A stretch of 64,000 bases of DNA. Source: JAPOUP01 sp965203605 (lineage in GTDB: Bacteria > Pseudomonadota > Alphaproteobacteria > Rhodobacterales > Rhodobacteraceae). Below the pieces are notes generated by a model. The model ran no database searches and was not told the origin of the DNA. It was given only the letters and a program-made list of their open reading frames with translations. Location: positions 496,001-560,000 of the forward strand of contig OZ241902.1 in the NCBI GenBank assembly GCA_965203605.1, written 5' to 3'. Positions 42,131-51,918 of this stretch are shown one piece after another. How positions within the stretch are numbered: position 1 is the stretch's first letter; every line of letters begins with the position of its first letter. The position numbers and the translations under genes are program-made.

Positions 42131-43378
42131 ATGAATCTGAAGATGAAGGCCGCCGCACTGCTTGCGGCGACAGCGCTGTCCGCGAACGCGGCGGCGGCAG
42201 GTGATGTGGAGGTGTTGCACTGGTGGACGTCTGGTGGCGAGGCCGCGGCGCTGAACGTGCTGAAACAGGACCTGGAGAGCCAGGGCATAGGTTGGCTGGA
42301 TATGCCGGTCGCTGGTGGCGGTGGCGGAAACGCAATGACGGTTCTGCGTGCACGTGTCACCGCAGGCAATGCGCCGACAGCTGTGCAGATGCTCGGATTC
42401 GACATCCTGGATTGGGCCAAGGAAGGCGCTTTGGCCAACCTTAACGAGATCGCCGCGATGGAAGGTTGGGATGAAGTGGTGCCAGAGGCCCTTCAGGCCT
42501 TCGCCAAGCACGATGGCAAGTGGATTTCGGCCCCGGTCAATGTGCATTCCACCAACTGGATCTGGGCCAGCAAGGCCGTGCTCGACGCCCATGAAATCGC
42601 GGTTCCCACGACCTGGGAGGAATTCACCGCGGCTGTTGAGAAGCTTGCTGCGGCAGGTGTGACCCCAATCGCTCAGGGCGGTGAGGCCTGGCAGGAGGCG
42701 ACCGTCTTCGATGCGGTCGCAATGTCCGCTGGTGGTCCCGAGTTCTACAAGGCCGCTTTCATCGATCTTGATGAAGGGGCGCTGGGTTCCGACACCATGA
42801 TGGAGGCATTCGATCGAATGGCGTTCATTCGCAGCCATGTGGACGAGAACTTCTCAGGACGTTCATGGAATCTGGCGACGGCAATGGTCATCAATGGCGA
42901 AGCCGCGTTCCAGATGATGGGCGATTGGGCCAAGGGAGAGTTCCTGAACGCTGGCCAGACCCCCGGTGAGGATTTCCTTTGCTTCCGCTTCCCCGGCACT
43001 TCGGAGCAGGTCACGTTCAACGCGGACCAGTTTGCGATGTTCGATCAGGGAGGGGCGGTCTCGCCCGAGCAGACGGCTCTCGCAAGTGCCATTCTCTCGC
43101 CGTCGTTCCAATCGGCCTTCAACGTCGTCAAGGGCTCGGTGCCGGCCCGTACGGACGTATCGGATGCCGATTTTGATGCCTGCGGCAAGCAGGGCATGAT
43201 GGATCTGGCTGCGGCCGCCTCGTCAGGTAACCTGTTCGGCTCGATGGCCCACGGCCATGCCGCGCCTGCGTCGGTGAAAAACGCGGTCTACGATGTTGTA
43301 ACCGCCCATTTCAACGGCGAGTACGACAGCGCCACCGCTGTGCAGGAACTTGTCGACGCAGTGTCGGTCGCAAAGTAA
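42131..43378 (+). CDS. Carbohydrate ABC transporter substrate-binding protein (family 1)
   Basis: The 415-residue protein has a Sec signal (MNLKMKAAALLAATALSANAAAAG, cleavage about residue 23) and a family 1 extracellular solute-binding domain: VEVLHWWTSGGEAAALNVLKQ, GNAPTAVQMLGFDILDWAKEG, VNVHSTNWIWASKAVLDAHEI, AMVINGEAAFQMMGDWAKGEF and GSVPARTDV. This is the pattern of glucose/mannose and glycerol-3-phosphate binding proteins. GGGAGAAG precedes the start. It feeds the two permeases and the ATPase encoded next. Ligand probably a sugar or polyol degraded by the upstream genes. Confidence 0.93.
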   Translation: MNLKMKAAALLAATALSANAAAAGDVEVLHWWTSGGEAAALNVLKQDLESQGIGWLDMPVAGGGGGNAMTVLRARVTAGNAPTAVQMLGFDILDWAKEGALANLNEIAAMEGWDEVVPEALQAFAKHDGKWISAPVNVHSTNWIWASKAVLDAHEIAVPTTWEEFTAAVEKLAAAGVTPIAQGGEAWQEATVFDAVAMSAGGPEFYKAAFIDLDEGALGSDTMMEAFDRMAFIRSHVDENFSGRSWNLATAMVINGEAAFQMMGDWAKGEFLNAGQTPGEDFLCFRFPGTSEQVTFNADQFAMFDQGGAVSPEQTALASAILSPSFQSAFNVVKGSVPARTDVSDADFDACGKQGMMDLAAAASSGNLFGSMAHGHAAPASVKNAVYDVVTAHFNGEYDSATAVQELVDAVSVAK

Positions 43379-43426
43379 GGTGATCCACGGCCCCGGGCCT
43401 GTCCCGGGGCCGCACCGTTTCCGCCA

Positions 43427-44314
43427 ATGGTCTTCACCAGCGACTACCGTACACGCCTGCAGGTCTGGCTGCCCAAGCTGGTTCTGTCGCCGTCGGTCGC
43501 GCTGGTTGCCGTGTTCGTTTACGGCTTCATTCTCTTCACATTGTATCTCAGCTTCACCGACAGCAGGATTCTTCCAAGCTTCGGCTGGGTTGGCTGGTCA
43601 AATTACGAAAAACTGTTCCGTCTCAGCCACTGGGAAATCTCGATCACCAATCTAGGCGTCTTCGCCGGACTTTACATCGGAATCTGCACCGCTATCGGAT
43701 TGGCCTTGGCGATCTTCCTCGACCAGAAAATCCGTGGCGAGGGCCTGCTTCGCCCGATCTATCTCTATCCAATGGCCCTGAGCTTCATTGTGACGGGGAC
43801 GGCGTGGAAATGGCTTCTGGATCCGGGAATTGGGCTGGAAAACACGATGCATGCCTGGGGCTGGAACTCGTTCAGTTTCGATTGGATCAAGGACCGTGAA
43901 TACGCGCTGTACTGTGTGGTCCTGGCAGCTGTCTGGCAGACGAGCGGGTTCGTCATGGCCATGTTCCTCGCGGGTCTGCGCGGCATCGACAATGAGATCC
44001 TGAAAGCGGCGCAGATTGACGGCGCCTCGAACTTCAGCCTATACCGCCGTATCGTCATACCGCAGCTTCGGCCCGCGTTCCTGAGCGCATTTGTCATCCT
44101 CAGCCATCTTGCGATCAAATCCTACGACCTTGTCATTGCCCTGACTGGAGGCGGGCCCGGTCGGGCGACCGAACTGCCTGCGACTTTCATGTATTCCTAC
44201 ACCTTCACCCGCAACCAGATGGCAATCGGTGCATCCTCCGCTGTCATTATGCTCATGACGATCGCAGCGATTATGGTGCCATATCTCTACTCGGAACTGA
44301 GGGAGCGGAAATAG
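43427..44314 (+). CDS. Carbohydrate ABC transporter permease, UgpA/MalF type
   Basis: The 295-residue membrane protein has six helices and the EAA loop DNEILKAAQIDGASNFSLYRRIVIPQLRPA that contacts the ATPase. YLYPMALSFIVTGTAWKWLLDPGIGLEN and LTGGGPGRATELPATFMYSYTFTRNQMAIGASSA are typical of UgpA/MalF-type permeases. Its last base is shared with the GTG start of the next permease. Confidence 0.93.
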   Translation: MVFTSDYRTRLQVWLPKLVLSPSVALVAVFVYGFILFTLYLSFTDSRILPSFGWVGWSNYEKLFRLSHWEISITNLGVFAGLYIGICTAIGLALAIFLDQKIRGEGLLRPIYLYPMALSFIVTGTAWKWLLDPGIGLENTMHAWGWNSFSFDWIKDREYALYCVVLAAVWQTSGFVMAMFLAGLRGIDNEILKAAQIDGASNFSLYRRIVIPQLRPAFLSAFVILSHLAIKSYDLVIALTGGGPGRATELPATFMYSYTFTRNQMAIGASSAVIMLMTIAAIMVPYLYSELRERK

Positions 44315-45195
44315 TGGCTTCCGTAGGGGTGGATACGGCAATTCGCACTGGACAGGTGATGCGTGCGCTCATTTACCTCACGCTCCTGTTGTTCGTGCTT
44401 TTCTACATGCTGCCGTTGTTTGTGATGTTGGTGAACTCGGTCAAACCACTTTCCGAGATCACTGGCGGAAACATGATGAGCTTTCCGGAGGTCTGGACCC
44501 TTGAGCCCTGGCGGAATGCCTGGTCCGAGGCACAGGTCGGGGTACAGGCCACTGGTCTCAGACCTTATTTCTGGAATTCGATCAAGATGGTCGTGCCCGC
44601 TGTCGCAATCTCGACGATGATGGGAGCGCTCAACGGCTACGTATTGACGAAGTGGCGATTCCGCTATGACACGATTCTCTTTGGCTTTATGCTCTTCGCC
44701 TGTTTCATTCCGTTCCAGATCGTGCTGATTCCGATGGCCCGCATCCTCGGTCTCGCGGGGCTCGCGGGAACGACCCCGGGTCTTGTGCTGGTCCATGTGG
44801 TCTATGGCCTGGGTTTCACCACGCTGTATTTCCGGAACTACTATGCGGCCTTCCCAACGGAACTGGTTCGGGCGGCTCAGATCGACGGGGCCGGGTTCTT
44901 TCGGATTTTCTGGCGGATTCTGCTGCCGAGTTCCGGTCCAATCATCGTCGTGAGCGTCATTTGGCAGTTCACGAATATCTGGAACGACTTCCTGTTCGGA
45001 GCGAGTTTCGCCGATTTCGATAGCCAGCCGATGACAGTGGCGCTGAACAACCTCGTACAGTCATCGACCGGCGTGAAGGAATACAATGTCCATTTTGCCG
45101 GCGCGGTCTACGCCGCGCTACCGACGCTGCTCGTCTATGTCGTTGCGGGGCGCTATTTCGTGCGTGGCCTGATGGCTGGATCCGTGAAAGGTTGA
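44314..45195 (+). CDS. Carbohydrate ABC transporter permease, UgpE/MalG type
   Basis: The 293-residue membrane protein carries LFACFIPFQIVLIPMARIL, HVVYGLGFTTLYFRNYYAAFPTELVRAAQIDGAGFFRIFWRILLPSSGPI (EAA loop) and WQFTNIWNDFLFGASF, the standard order of UgpE/MalG permeases. TAGTG coupling to the gene before it ensures equal synthesis of the heterodimer. Confidence 0.93.
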   Translation: MASVGVDTAIRTGQVMRALIYLTLLLFVLFYMLPLFVMLVNSVKPLSEITGGNMMSFPEVWTLEPWRNAWSEAQVGVQATGLRPYFWNSIKMVVPAVAISTMMGALNGYVLTKWRFRYDTILFGFMLFACFIPFQIVLIPMARILGLAGLAGTTPGLVLVHVVYGLGFTTLYFRNYYAAFPTELVRAAQIDGAGFFRIFWRILLPSSGPIIVVSVIWQFTNIWNDFLFGASFADFDSQPMTVALNNLVQSSTGVKEYNVHFAGAVYAALPTLLVYVVAGRYFVRGLMAGSVKG

Positions 45196-45198
45196 TCT

Positions 45199-46314
45199 AT
45201 GGGATTTCTGGATATCCGCAATGCCACCAAATCCTATGGCCCGGTGGAGGTTCTCCACCAGATCGATATATCGGTGGAGGAAGGCGAATTTCTTGTGCTG
45301 GTTGGCCCGTCGGGCTGCGGAAAGTCCACGTTGCTGAACCTGATCGCCGGGCTCGAGGATATCTCGAGCGGTGAGGTCGCCATCCGCGACAATGTCGTGA
45401 ATGGCGTGCATCCGTCGCGCCGCAACATTGCGATGGTGTTCCAGTCGTATGCGCTTTACCCGAACATGACTGTGGCTCAGAACATCACCTTTGGCCTCGA
45501 AATGCATGGCGTTCCCAAGGCCGAACGCCAGCGGGCCATGAGGGACGTTGCGCAGTTGCTGCAGATTGAACAGCTGCTCGGTCGCAAGCCGAGACAATTG
45601 TCCGGAGGCCAGCGACAGCGGGTTGCGATGGGCCGTGCCCTGGTGCGGAATCCCGATGTATTCCTGTTCGATGAACCGCTCTCCAACCTTGACGCCAAGC
45701 TGCGCGTGGACATGCGCACTGAAATCAAGAAGCTACATCAGAAACTTGGCACGACGATCGTCTATGTGACCCATGATCAGATCGAGGCAATGACGCTCTC
45801 GACCCGAATTGCTGTGATGAATGCAGGCCATATCCAGCAACTTGGTACGCCTAGGGAAATCTATGATACACCTGCTAATCTATTTGTCGCGACATTCATG
45901 GGATCGCCCTCGATGAATCTCGTACCGGTTACAGTGCGCGTCGAAGGAGCCGCCGTTCTTGCCGAAACCACGCAAGGACAGGGCGAAACGATCCGTCTTC
46001 CCTTTGTCAATCCATCAACGGCGCTCCGAAACCATGATGGCCGTGACATCACACTTGGCATCCGGCCCGAGGCATTGACGGACATTGATGGCGCCGACCA
46101 GCGGTCAACGAATGTGGAACGGATAGAAAGCGTTGTTGGAGTTACCGAGCCCGCAGGTTCCGACACCTTTGTCACGACGAACATCGGTGGGGTGGACTGC
46201 GTGGCGCGGATGAGAGCCGATGCGGAGGTGGCTCCCGGGAAAGTCACGGAGTTCGCCTTCAACATGGAGAAGGCGGTGGCGTTCGATCCGAAGACCGAAC
46301 TCAGAATAGCCTGA
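45199..46314 (+). CDS. Carbohydrate ABC transporter ATP-binding protein, UgpC/MalK type
   Basis: The 371-residue ATPase has Walker A GPSGCGKST, signature LSGGQRQRVAMGRAL, Walker B DVFLFDEPLSNLDAKLR and switch His in YVTHDQIEAMTL. The C-terminal third (residues about 240-371) is the regulatory OB/TOBE domain with FMGSPSMNLVPV and LGIRPEALTD. UgpC/MsmX-type ATPases often serve several transporters. It ends the operon; a short hairpin follows at 46324-46341. Confidence 0.93.
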   Translation: MGFLDIRNATKSYGPVEVLHQIDISVEEGEFLVLVGPSGCGKSTLLNLIAGLEDISSGEVAIRDNVVNGVHPSRRNIAMVFQSYALYPNMTVAQNITFGLEMHGVPKAERQRAMRDVAQLLQIEQLLGRKPRQLSGGQRQRVAMGRALVRNPDVFLFDEPLSNLDAKLRVDMRTEIKKLHQKLGTTIVYVTHDQIEAMTLSTRIAVMNAGHIQQLGTPREIYDTPANLFVATFMGSPSMNLVPVTVRVEGAAVLAETTQGQGETIRLPFVNPSTALRNHDGRDITLGIRPEALTDIDGADQRSTNVERIESVVGVTEPAGSDTFVTTNIGGVDCVARMRADAEVAPGKVTEFAFNMEKAVAFDPKTELRIA

Positions 46315-46323
46315 GATCCGAAT

Positions 46324-46341
46324 TTCCGCTCGACAGCGGAA
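46324..46341. terminator. Short hairpin after the ABC operon
   Basis: TTCCGCT and AGCGGAA pair around CGAC, 9 bases after the ATPase stop and between convergent genes. No T run follows, so its strength as a terminator is uncertain. Confidence 0.45.
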
Positions 46342-46413
46342 GGCGGTATCCGGCCGTGCTTCGGATGAAGCTCGACAATTCCTGCTGAATTGGTGCCGCG
46401 GCCGTTCCCTAGG

Positions 46414-47070
46414 CTAGGTCTTTTGTACGCCGTAGCCCTGAAAGGCTTTCAGGGTCTGGCCTATCTGTTCGTCTGAAAGGATGACCGGATCACCGAGTTG
46501 CCGGGCAAGGCAATACTGGCGGGCGATCGCCTCCAGTTCGGTTGCCCGCCACATTGCCTGTTCGAGACCCGCGCCACCAGCGATCATCCCGTGGTTGGCG
46601 AGAAGGCAGGCGGTGCGGTCCCGCATCGCCTCGACGGCCATTTCGGCGAGTTCGATGGTTCCGAAAGTGTGGTAGCCTGCACAACGTACATCAGTCCCTC
46701 CAAAGGCTGCGACCATATAGTGGCAGGCCGGGATCGGCTCCCGCAAGACGGCAAGTGCCGTGCAATGGGGAGGATGGGCGTGAACGATCGCGGTCAGGTC
46801 TGGCCGGCTTTTCATCAACAGCCAGTGGAACCGCCATTCGACCGAAGGTCTTAGCGGGCCTTCCCACGCGTCAGTCATCTCCTCCTGAAGTTCAATCGAA
46901 GCGATCATTTCCGGCCTGAGTTGGTCGTAGGGCGTCGCGGAAGGAGAAATGAGCATCCGGTCACCAAAGCGCGCGGAGATGTTGCCGGATGTGCCTTGGT
47001 TCAATCCGCTGGTGTTCATCTTCAGGCATGCGTCGATGATGGCTTTCCGGGCGTGAGTTTCCGATGTCAT
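46414..47070 (-). CDS. Class II aldolase (fuculose-phosphate aldolase type)
   Basis: From the ATG at 47070 (GGAGA 7 bases upstream) the protein has 218 residues. LNQGTSGNISARFGDRMLISPSATPYDQL is the substrate-phosphate region, LTAIVHAHPPHCTALAVL gives two zinc His, and ACLLANHGMIAGGAGLEQAMW gives the third. The family includes FucA, AraD and YgbL-type aldolases, which cleave sugar phosphates or 4-epimerise them. It converges on the sugar ABC operon and probably completes that catabolic route. Confidence 0.92.
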   Translation of the reverse strand: MTSETHARKAIIDACLKMNTSGLNQGTSGNISARFGDRMLISPSATPYDQLRPEMIASIELQEEMTDAWEGPLRPSVEWRFHWLLMKSRPDLTAIVHAHPPHCTALAVLREPIPACHYMVAAFGGTDVRCAGYHTFGTIELAEMAVEAMRDRTACLLANHGMIAGGAGLEQAMWRATELEAIARQYCLARQLGDPVILSDEQIGQTLKAFQGYGVQKT

Positions 47071-47082
47071 GTCAGTCTCCAT

Positions 47083-47880
47083 TGATGGGTTCTGGCCACT
47101 TGGCTGGGACGAATTGCATATTTACTGCAGGACTTTCTCGAAGTCTGGCGTCGAACGCCACTGTAGCGAATGTTGGAGCAGCTCATGTGGCATGATCCGG
47201 TGACATGCGTACTTGGAGGTGAATTGACCGAGGCACAAGATCCACACGCGTTTTGACGGGGGGGCTTGCTCTACGTAAATCCCCAATTGCTTTCGTGTTC
47301 TTGATCAGGACATTTCCAGAAAGTTGGATCTATCCAGTCATCTCACTGATCTTCGGACTTGGTGGAGTTTCGGGGAAAATACGGCTTAGGATCCCGTGTT
47401 CGCACGTCCCTTTCAGGGTCTGTTCGCCGGTGAGGAACCGAGTTGGGCTGGGTTTCGTTTCTTTCGTGACCGAAAGTCTCCACTCTATCCCGGTGCTATT
47501 CCGGGACCCGAATCAGGCTGGCAGTCCTGGCATGACATGAGATGGGTGGAATGGGCCTACATTCCCGGGGTTTCCGGTGAACCGATCCGGTCCGCTGTTT
47601 CCGAGTTCGCTCATCGATATTGGTGTCCCTGGAGCCGAGATCTTGAAGAAGCGGGTGCGGGCTTGGAACTTGATGGGCGCAGCGCTTCGCCTCTTCCGAA
47701 TTCCGGTCTCCTTCGATGCCTGAATGAGATCCCGACCCCAGGCCGGAAGATCACGTTATGTGATCCCATGACAATCGAGAATCACAAGAGCGTAGCCCCT
47801 CGGTTCCATAGGATGCTGGTTTGCTCAATTGGCTGTTACAGCGTATTCGTCGAAGCGTCGTGCAGTAGAGAGGATTGGCA
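47083..47880. other. Spacer between aldolase and GlcG-like gene
   Basis: About 800 bases without an assigned gene. A plus-strand frame at 47396-48160 is long, but its second half only shadows the next gene and the first half (PFQGLFAGEEPSWAGFRFF and on) has no family I recognise and no start signal. It may be a remnant. Confidence 0.4.
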
Positions 47881-48309
47881 ATGCAGAGACGTTCACGCAC
47901 ACAGAAGTCGGTCAACTTCGATACTGCCATGCAACTCGTGGCATTGGCGGTTGCGCATGCCCGCAGCAATGGTTGGGCAGTTGCGGTCGTTGTTGTTGAC
48001 CCATCCGGACAGCTTGTGGCCTCAGGTCGAATGGACGAAGTGCCTGGGCCGGTTATGGAATTCGCTGCCGACAAAGCCTATACGGCGGTTCTCGGCAAGT
48101 CGACCCGGGCATTCTTCGACCGTATGTCCTCGTCGCCTGAGCTTGAGATGGGTGCGGTGAATAGGCCGCGCCTCTGCGCTTGGGATGGAGGATTGCCTGT
48201 CGTGGAAAGCGGCGCTCTGATTGGTGCCATTGGGGTTTCAGGAGCGGCGGGGCCAGACGACGTTGCCTGCGCTACGGCTGCGTTGTCGGAGCTGGAATTG
48301 CTTGGTTGA
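47881..48309 (+). CDS. GlcG/HbpS-family haem-binding-like protein
   Basis: The 142-residue protein has the DUF336 fold: VALAVAHARSNGWAVAVVVVDPSGQLVASGRMD, then AADKAYTAVLGKSTRAFF, then VESGALIGAIGVSGAAGPDDVACATAAL. Members include GlcG of glycolate operons and the haem-sensing HbpS. AGAGG precedes the ATG at 47881. Its role here is unknown; it is often found with alcohol or sugar-acid oxidation genes. Confidence 0.88.
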   Translation: MQRRSRTQKSVNFDTAMQLVALAVAHARSNGWAVAVVVVDPSGQLVASGRMDEVPGPVMEFAADKAYTAVLGKSTRAFFDRMSSSPELEMGAVNRPRLCAWDGGLPVVESGALIGAIGVSGAAGPDDVACATAALSELELLG

Positions 48310-48452
48310 ATCCTTGGGTTCCATCCAACCAATACCTACGGATGGTTCTGTCCAATGCCGAAGAGAGATTCCGATGCGAATGAGAAGGAGTTCGACTGCA
48401 GGGAATTGCCTTCCATTGGGCGAAGTCCAACAAAGTCCTGATATACCTGAAT

Positions 48453-48528
<76 letters not shown>

Positions 48529-49064
48529 AACAGTGATGGCCGATCATCAAGGCCATGGTCGGATTATATTTCCGGGGATGGGATAGTTCAAGAAGGAATT
48601 CCCGCACTTTGGCCAAACTGCGTTTTTCACGGGTTATCGGTGGACGTAGGGCTTGGACTCTGCGCTACTTCCACAAAGGCACACCTTTGAAATTGCAAAG
48701 ACGATTATGGAGCGATCTGGCCGCTCGGCAAATGCACCGCGGCTCGCCAGACGATCACCGCAGTCATACCAATTCAGTTGACCCAGATATGCAACCCGTT
48801 CGGTTGGACACCTATCGTTGGCCAGACTAGAGGCTCGGTCCATTCCCATGCTGTCCGTAGGGTCCAATGCGGTTGGATACCAAAGCGCGAACTGGCGGAC
48901 AGCAATGTCATTTTTGTGACGCTGATCGCCAGTCAAGACACCTGGTTCTTAGCTGACGTGTCGGTGTCTAACGGGAACGTCGCCGTAGCTCAGGCGTGGG
49001 ACGCGAGGACTGCCGAACTGGCCCCGAAAAATGCAACAGCAATTGATTTGGCTGCAACTTGGGT
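48529..49064. other. Spacer after tRNA-Ala(GGC)
   Basis: No credible gene. The frame at 48778-49068 has no family similarity or ribosome-binding site. Confidence 0.4.
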
Positions 49065-49388
49065 CTAGCTCTCATCCTCATCCGCCGCGACATCAGCGAT
49101 CTCATCCAATGAAACACTGTCCTCATCGTCGTCTTCCAGAAGCTCGTCATCGACCTGGGCGGTTCCTTTACCCGAACCTTTCTCACCGTCACCGTCATCA
49201 ATGAGGCTCAGCCCGTCTTCGTCGGAGTCCTCGGGCTTTCCGGAAATCGCTATGCTGGGCTTGGTGCCGGCTTCGAGCGGCACGGTCTCTCCCGTGTATG
49301 GGCTGATGATCGGATCCCTGCCCAGATCATAGAATCGCTTGCCAGTCTCGGGGCAAACGCGCTTGGTTCCCCATTCTTCCTTCGGCAT
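49065..49388 (-). CDS. TIGR02300-family protein
   Basis: The 107-residue protein begins PKEEWGTKRVCPETGKRFYDLGRDPIISPYTGE, the defining segment of TIGR02300, a family confined to alphaproteobacteria. The rest is a low-complexity acidic tail (runs of Asp, Glu and Ser from about residue 50). The two Cys-free loops and the FYDLG motif resemble a degenerate zinc ribbon. Function unknown. It is useful as a taxonomic marker. Confidence 0.92.
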   Translation of the reverse strand: MPKEEWGTKRVCPETGKRFYDLGRDPIISPYTGETVPLEAGTKPSIAISGKPEDSDEDGLSLIDDGDGEKGSGKGTAQVDDELLEDDDEDSVSLDEIADVAADEDES

Positions 49389-49555
49389 GTGGGCAATCCC
49401 CTTAATTCTTCATATTCGCCATTCGAGCCCGTGCCATCTGCCATAGCGGACAGGTACTGTCAAAGCATTTGAGATCGAAGTTGACGGCAGGATTCAGGTG
49501 GTGGAAATCACTGGAACGCTGTAGCGTACCTTACGCGAAATCACGGGTTCCGGCA

Positions 49556-50248
49556 ATGAAGCAGGTTTTTCTGAACGGCGATCCTTCCGTGGAGATCAAC
49601 CTGCGCCGATCATCTCGTGCCAGAATGATCTCGCTGCGCGTTTCCGAACTCGATGGACAGGTAACGTTGACGGTTCCTGATGCCTTGGACGTCAATCGGG
49701 CACTCGCCTTTGCCGCGGATAGGGTTGGCTGGATCCAAAAGCAGCTGTCGAGGCGCACTGTGCCTGTTGAGGTTCGGTTCGGTGCAACCATTCCTGTCAG
49801 GGGGCGGGATATCCTGATCGCACCCAGGTCGGGCAAGAAGGTCGAGATACATGATGGAAGACTGATCCTTCCCCCTCAGCCGGACATGGTCACCTCTCGT
49901 GTAAAGGCATTTCTGAAAATCACCGCACGTTCGGAGTTTGCCAGTTCCTGTACTCGGCACAGCGAAAGACTGGGCCTGCGTTACGGGAAAATAACGTTGC
50001 GTGACACGAGGACACGTTGGGGCTCGTGCTCAGCCAAAGGCGACCTGATGTTCTCCTGGCGTCTGGCAATGGCACCGCCGAATGTGCTTGACTATGTTGC
50101 CGCCCATGAAGTGGCACATCTTGCAGAGATGAACCATTCTCCCAAATTTTGGGCAGTTGTCGAACGATTGTGCCCCGAACACAGGGAGCCGCGGGTTTGG
50201 CTGAAATCCTGCGGCCGAAATCTCCATAGATACCGATTTGGTGATTGA
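49556..50248 (+). CDS. YgjP-type M48-like metallopeptidase (DUF45)
   Basis: From the ATG at 49556 the protein has 230 residues. RARMISLRVSELDGQVTLTVPDALDVNRALAFAADRVGWIQKQL is the usual first half; LRDTRTRWGSCSAKGDLMFSWRLAMAPPNVLDYVAAHEVAHLAEMNHSPKFW carries HExxH zinc residues (HEVAH) and the downstream NHSPKFW. The family is predicted to be a cytosolic zinc protease. The frame is open upstream to 49469, but similarity starts at 49556. Confidence 0.9.
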   Translation: MKQVFLNGDPSVEINLRRSSRARMISLRVSELDGQVTLTVPDALDVNRALAFAADRVGWIQKQLSRRTVPVEVRFGATIPVRGRDILIAPRSGKKVEIHDGRLILPPQPDMVTSRVKAFLKITARSEFASSCTRHSERLGLRYGKITLRDTRTRWGSCSAKGDLMFSWRLAMAPPNVLDYVAAHEVAHLAEMNHSPKFWAVVERLCPEHREPRVWLKSCGRNLHRYRFGD

Positions 50249-50278
50249 CCGGAACGTAGCCATCGGAGGCGGTCTACC

Positions 50279-50929
50279 ATGTTGTTTCCATCTCGTCAGA
50301 GCGAAGCCTCCGGATCTTCCCACGAGTTGGTTTATCGTACGATGCGTAGCCGAATTATGTGTGGGGAGATACTTCCTGGCACGGCATTGACCATACGGGG
50401 GGTCGGCGAGAGATTTGGCGTTTCAATGACACCAGTGCGCGAGGCCCTGCGAAGGCTGGCGGCTGAGGGAGCTCTGACACTGTCCGCTTCTGGACGGGTA
50501 AAGACGCCGGATCTGTCGAACGAGCGGATTGAGGAATTGACGGCAATTCGGGCTCTGCTGGAGCCGGAATTGGCCAGCCGCGCGTTACCGCGCGCGCACC
50601 TTACTCTGATAGATCGTCTTCAAACCATCAATTCGTCCATCAGTAAGGCGGTCGCCAATCGGGATGCGGTGGACTACATCCGAGCGAACCTTGATTTCCA
50701 CCGTTCACTATATCTCCGCGCTCAGGCACCCGCCACGTTGGCGATGGTAGAGACGGTTTGGTTGCAACTTGGACCAACCATGCGCAACCTCTACAGCCGC
50801 CTCGACCGGTCGGAAGTGCCAAGGCAACATAGTTCAATTCTGGCTGCCCTGCGTGCGGGCGATGAACCTGGTCTTCGTCTGGCGGTTAGGATCGATGTCA
50901 CACAGGGGCTACGTATGCTTGTCGGCTAG
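50279..50929 (+). CDS. GntR-family transcriptional regulator (FCD type)
   Basis: The 216-residue protein has the winged helix YRTMRSRIMCGEILPGTALTIRGVGERFGVSMTPVREALRRLAAEGALTL (about 18-66) and an all-helical FCD-like ligand domain: ELTAIRALLEPELASRAL, RANLDFHRSLYLRAQAPATLAMVETVWLQLGPTM. These regulators respond to sugar acids or organic acids and often repress by binding short palindromes, so it is a candidate for the operators at 21 and 38 kb. GGAGGCGG precedes the ATG. Confidence 0.92.
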   Translation: MLFPSRQSEASGSSHELVYRTMRSRIMCGEILPGTALTIRGVGERFGVSMTPVREALRRLAAEGALTLSASGRVKTPDLSNERIEELTAIRALLEPELASRALPRAHLTLIDRLQTINSSISKAVANRDAVDYIRANLDFHRSLYLRAQAPATLAMVETVWLQLGPTMRNLYSRLDRSEVPRQHSSILAALRAGDEPGLRLAVRIDVTQGLRMLVG

Positions 50930-51185
50930 TCGGGGTGTCTGGATGGGCGCTTGATCTCGGCGAACTGCATCCGGTGCAGGTTCATGGAGCCGATATCGTC
51001 ATTATGGGTAGGAAGAGGGGTATTGTGCGGCATAGTGCCAGGTGAGCGTTACCCCAAGGTGTTCCGCTGTCCCCAAAGGCAGCCGAGGAGGTCGGATCCG
51101 ACATATATGTCAGATCAGAACAACAAACAGTTACCCCGTGCATTTGATGCCTGATTGACGTTTCCTGGCGCAAAGTCACAAAGGA

Positions 51186-51261
<76 letters not shown>

Positions 51262-51660
51262 GCCATGGATGCGTGTGGCGGATTCGGAACGACTTGTCAA
51301 GCCGCTGCATCGTTGTCGCTTCCGAATCCTATCCACTGCAAAGGTAACGGATCTCCACTCTCCTTGATCACGGCTCTTCGAGAACCCAGATACGGGCGAG
51401 AATGTTCAGACAGCCGAGGATATTGAATGCGAACGTCTGTAGCTGGACCGTCACGTCAAGAAAATCCGGTGGAAGCACCTCGAATACCTTCAAAACGCAT
51501 CGTATCATGAGCACCAACGTCGATATAGGCTATGCTGGACAGAATCTCTCACCCTTTCATTTGAGAAGTCTCCTGTTGGATAGTCTGAGATCACGTCGTT
51601 GCATCGTCCCTCTAGGTCCCAATCCTGGTTCTCCAGCATTGCAGGATCTTCATCGGAATG
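51262..51660. other. Spacer between tRNA-Ala(CGC) and the VapC fossil
   Basis: Nothing recognisable. A 96-codon frame at 51402-51692 overlaps the fossil and has no family similarity. Confidence 0.4.
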
Positions 51661-51662
51661 GA

Positions 51663-51853
51663 TCATTCTCCGGCGACATTCCTCTCCGCTGACGTAAAGG
51701 CCACGACATCTTCGGCGGCAGCAGCTTTGTTCAGGCGCCGGTCGGGGCTCGCCAGCGCATAGTTTTCCCGCAACGCAAGCGCCAGATAGCTTGCATCGTA
51801 GGTGGGAAGGCGGTGGGTGTTCGCCAGCGCCATGACCGCGGGATCCCGGTCGT
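51663..51853 (-). pseudogene. C-terminal fragment of a VapC-type PIN-domain toxin
   Basis: The minus-strand frame ALANTHRLPTYDASYLALALRE, NYALASPDRRLNKAAAAEDVVAF is the C-terminal half of a PIN domain, with the TYDASYLALA and LASxDxxL acidic motifs. The N-terminal half with the first Asp is absent; upstream lies the end of lpd. It is a truncated relic of a toxin-antitoxin pair and no antitoxin remains. Confidence 0.7.
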
Positions 51854-51918
51854 GTCGGCATCCTCCGCGGAGAAGTTCAGTCCACCTCCCTTTGGTCAGG
51901 CGGCCAGGGCGCGATGCC

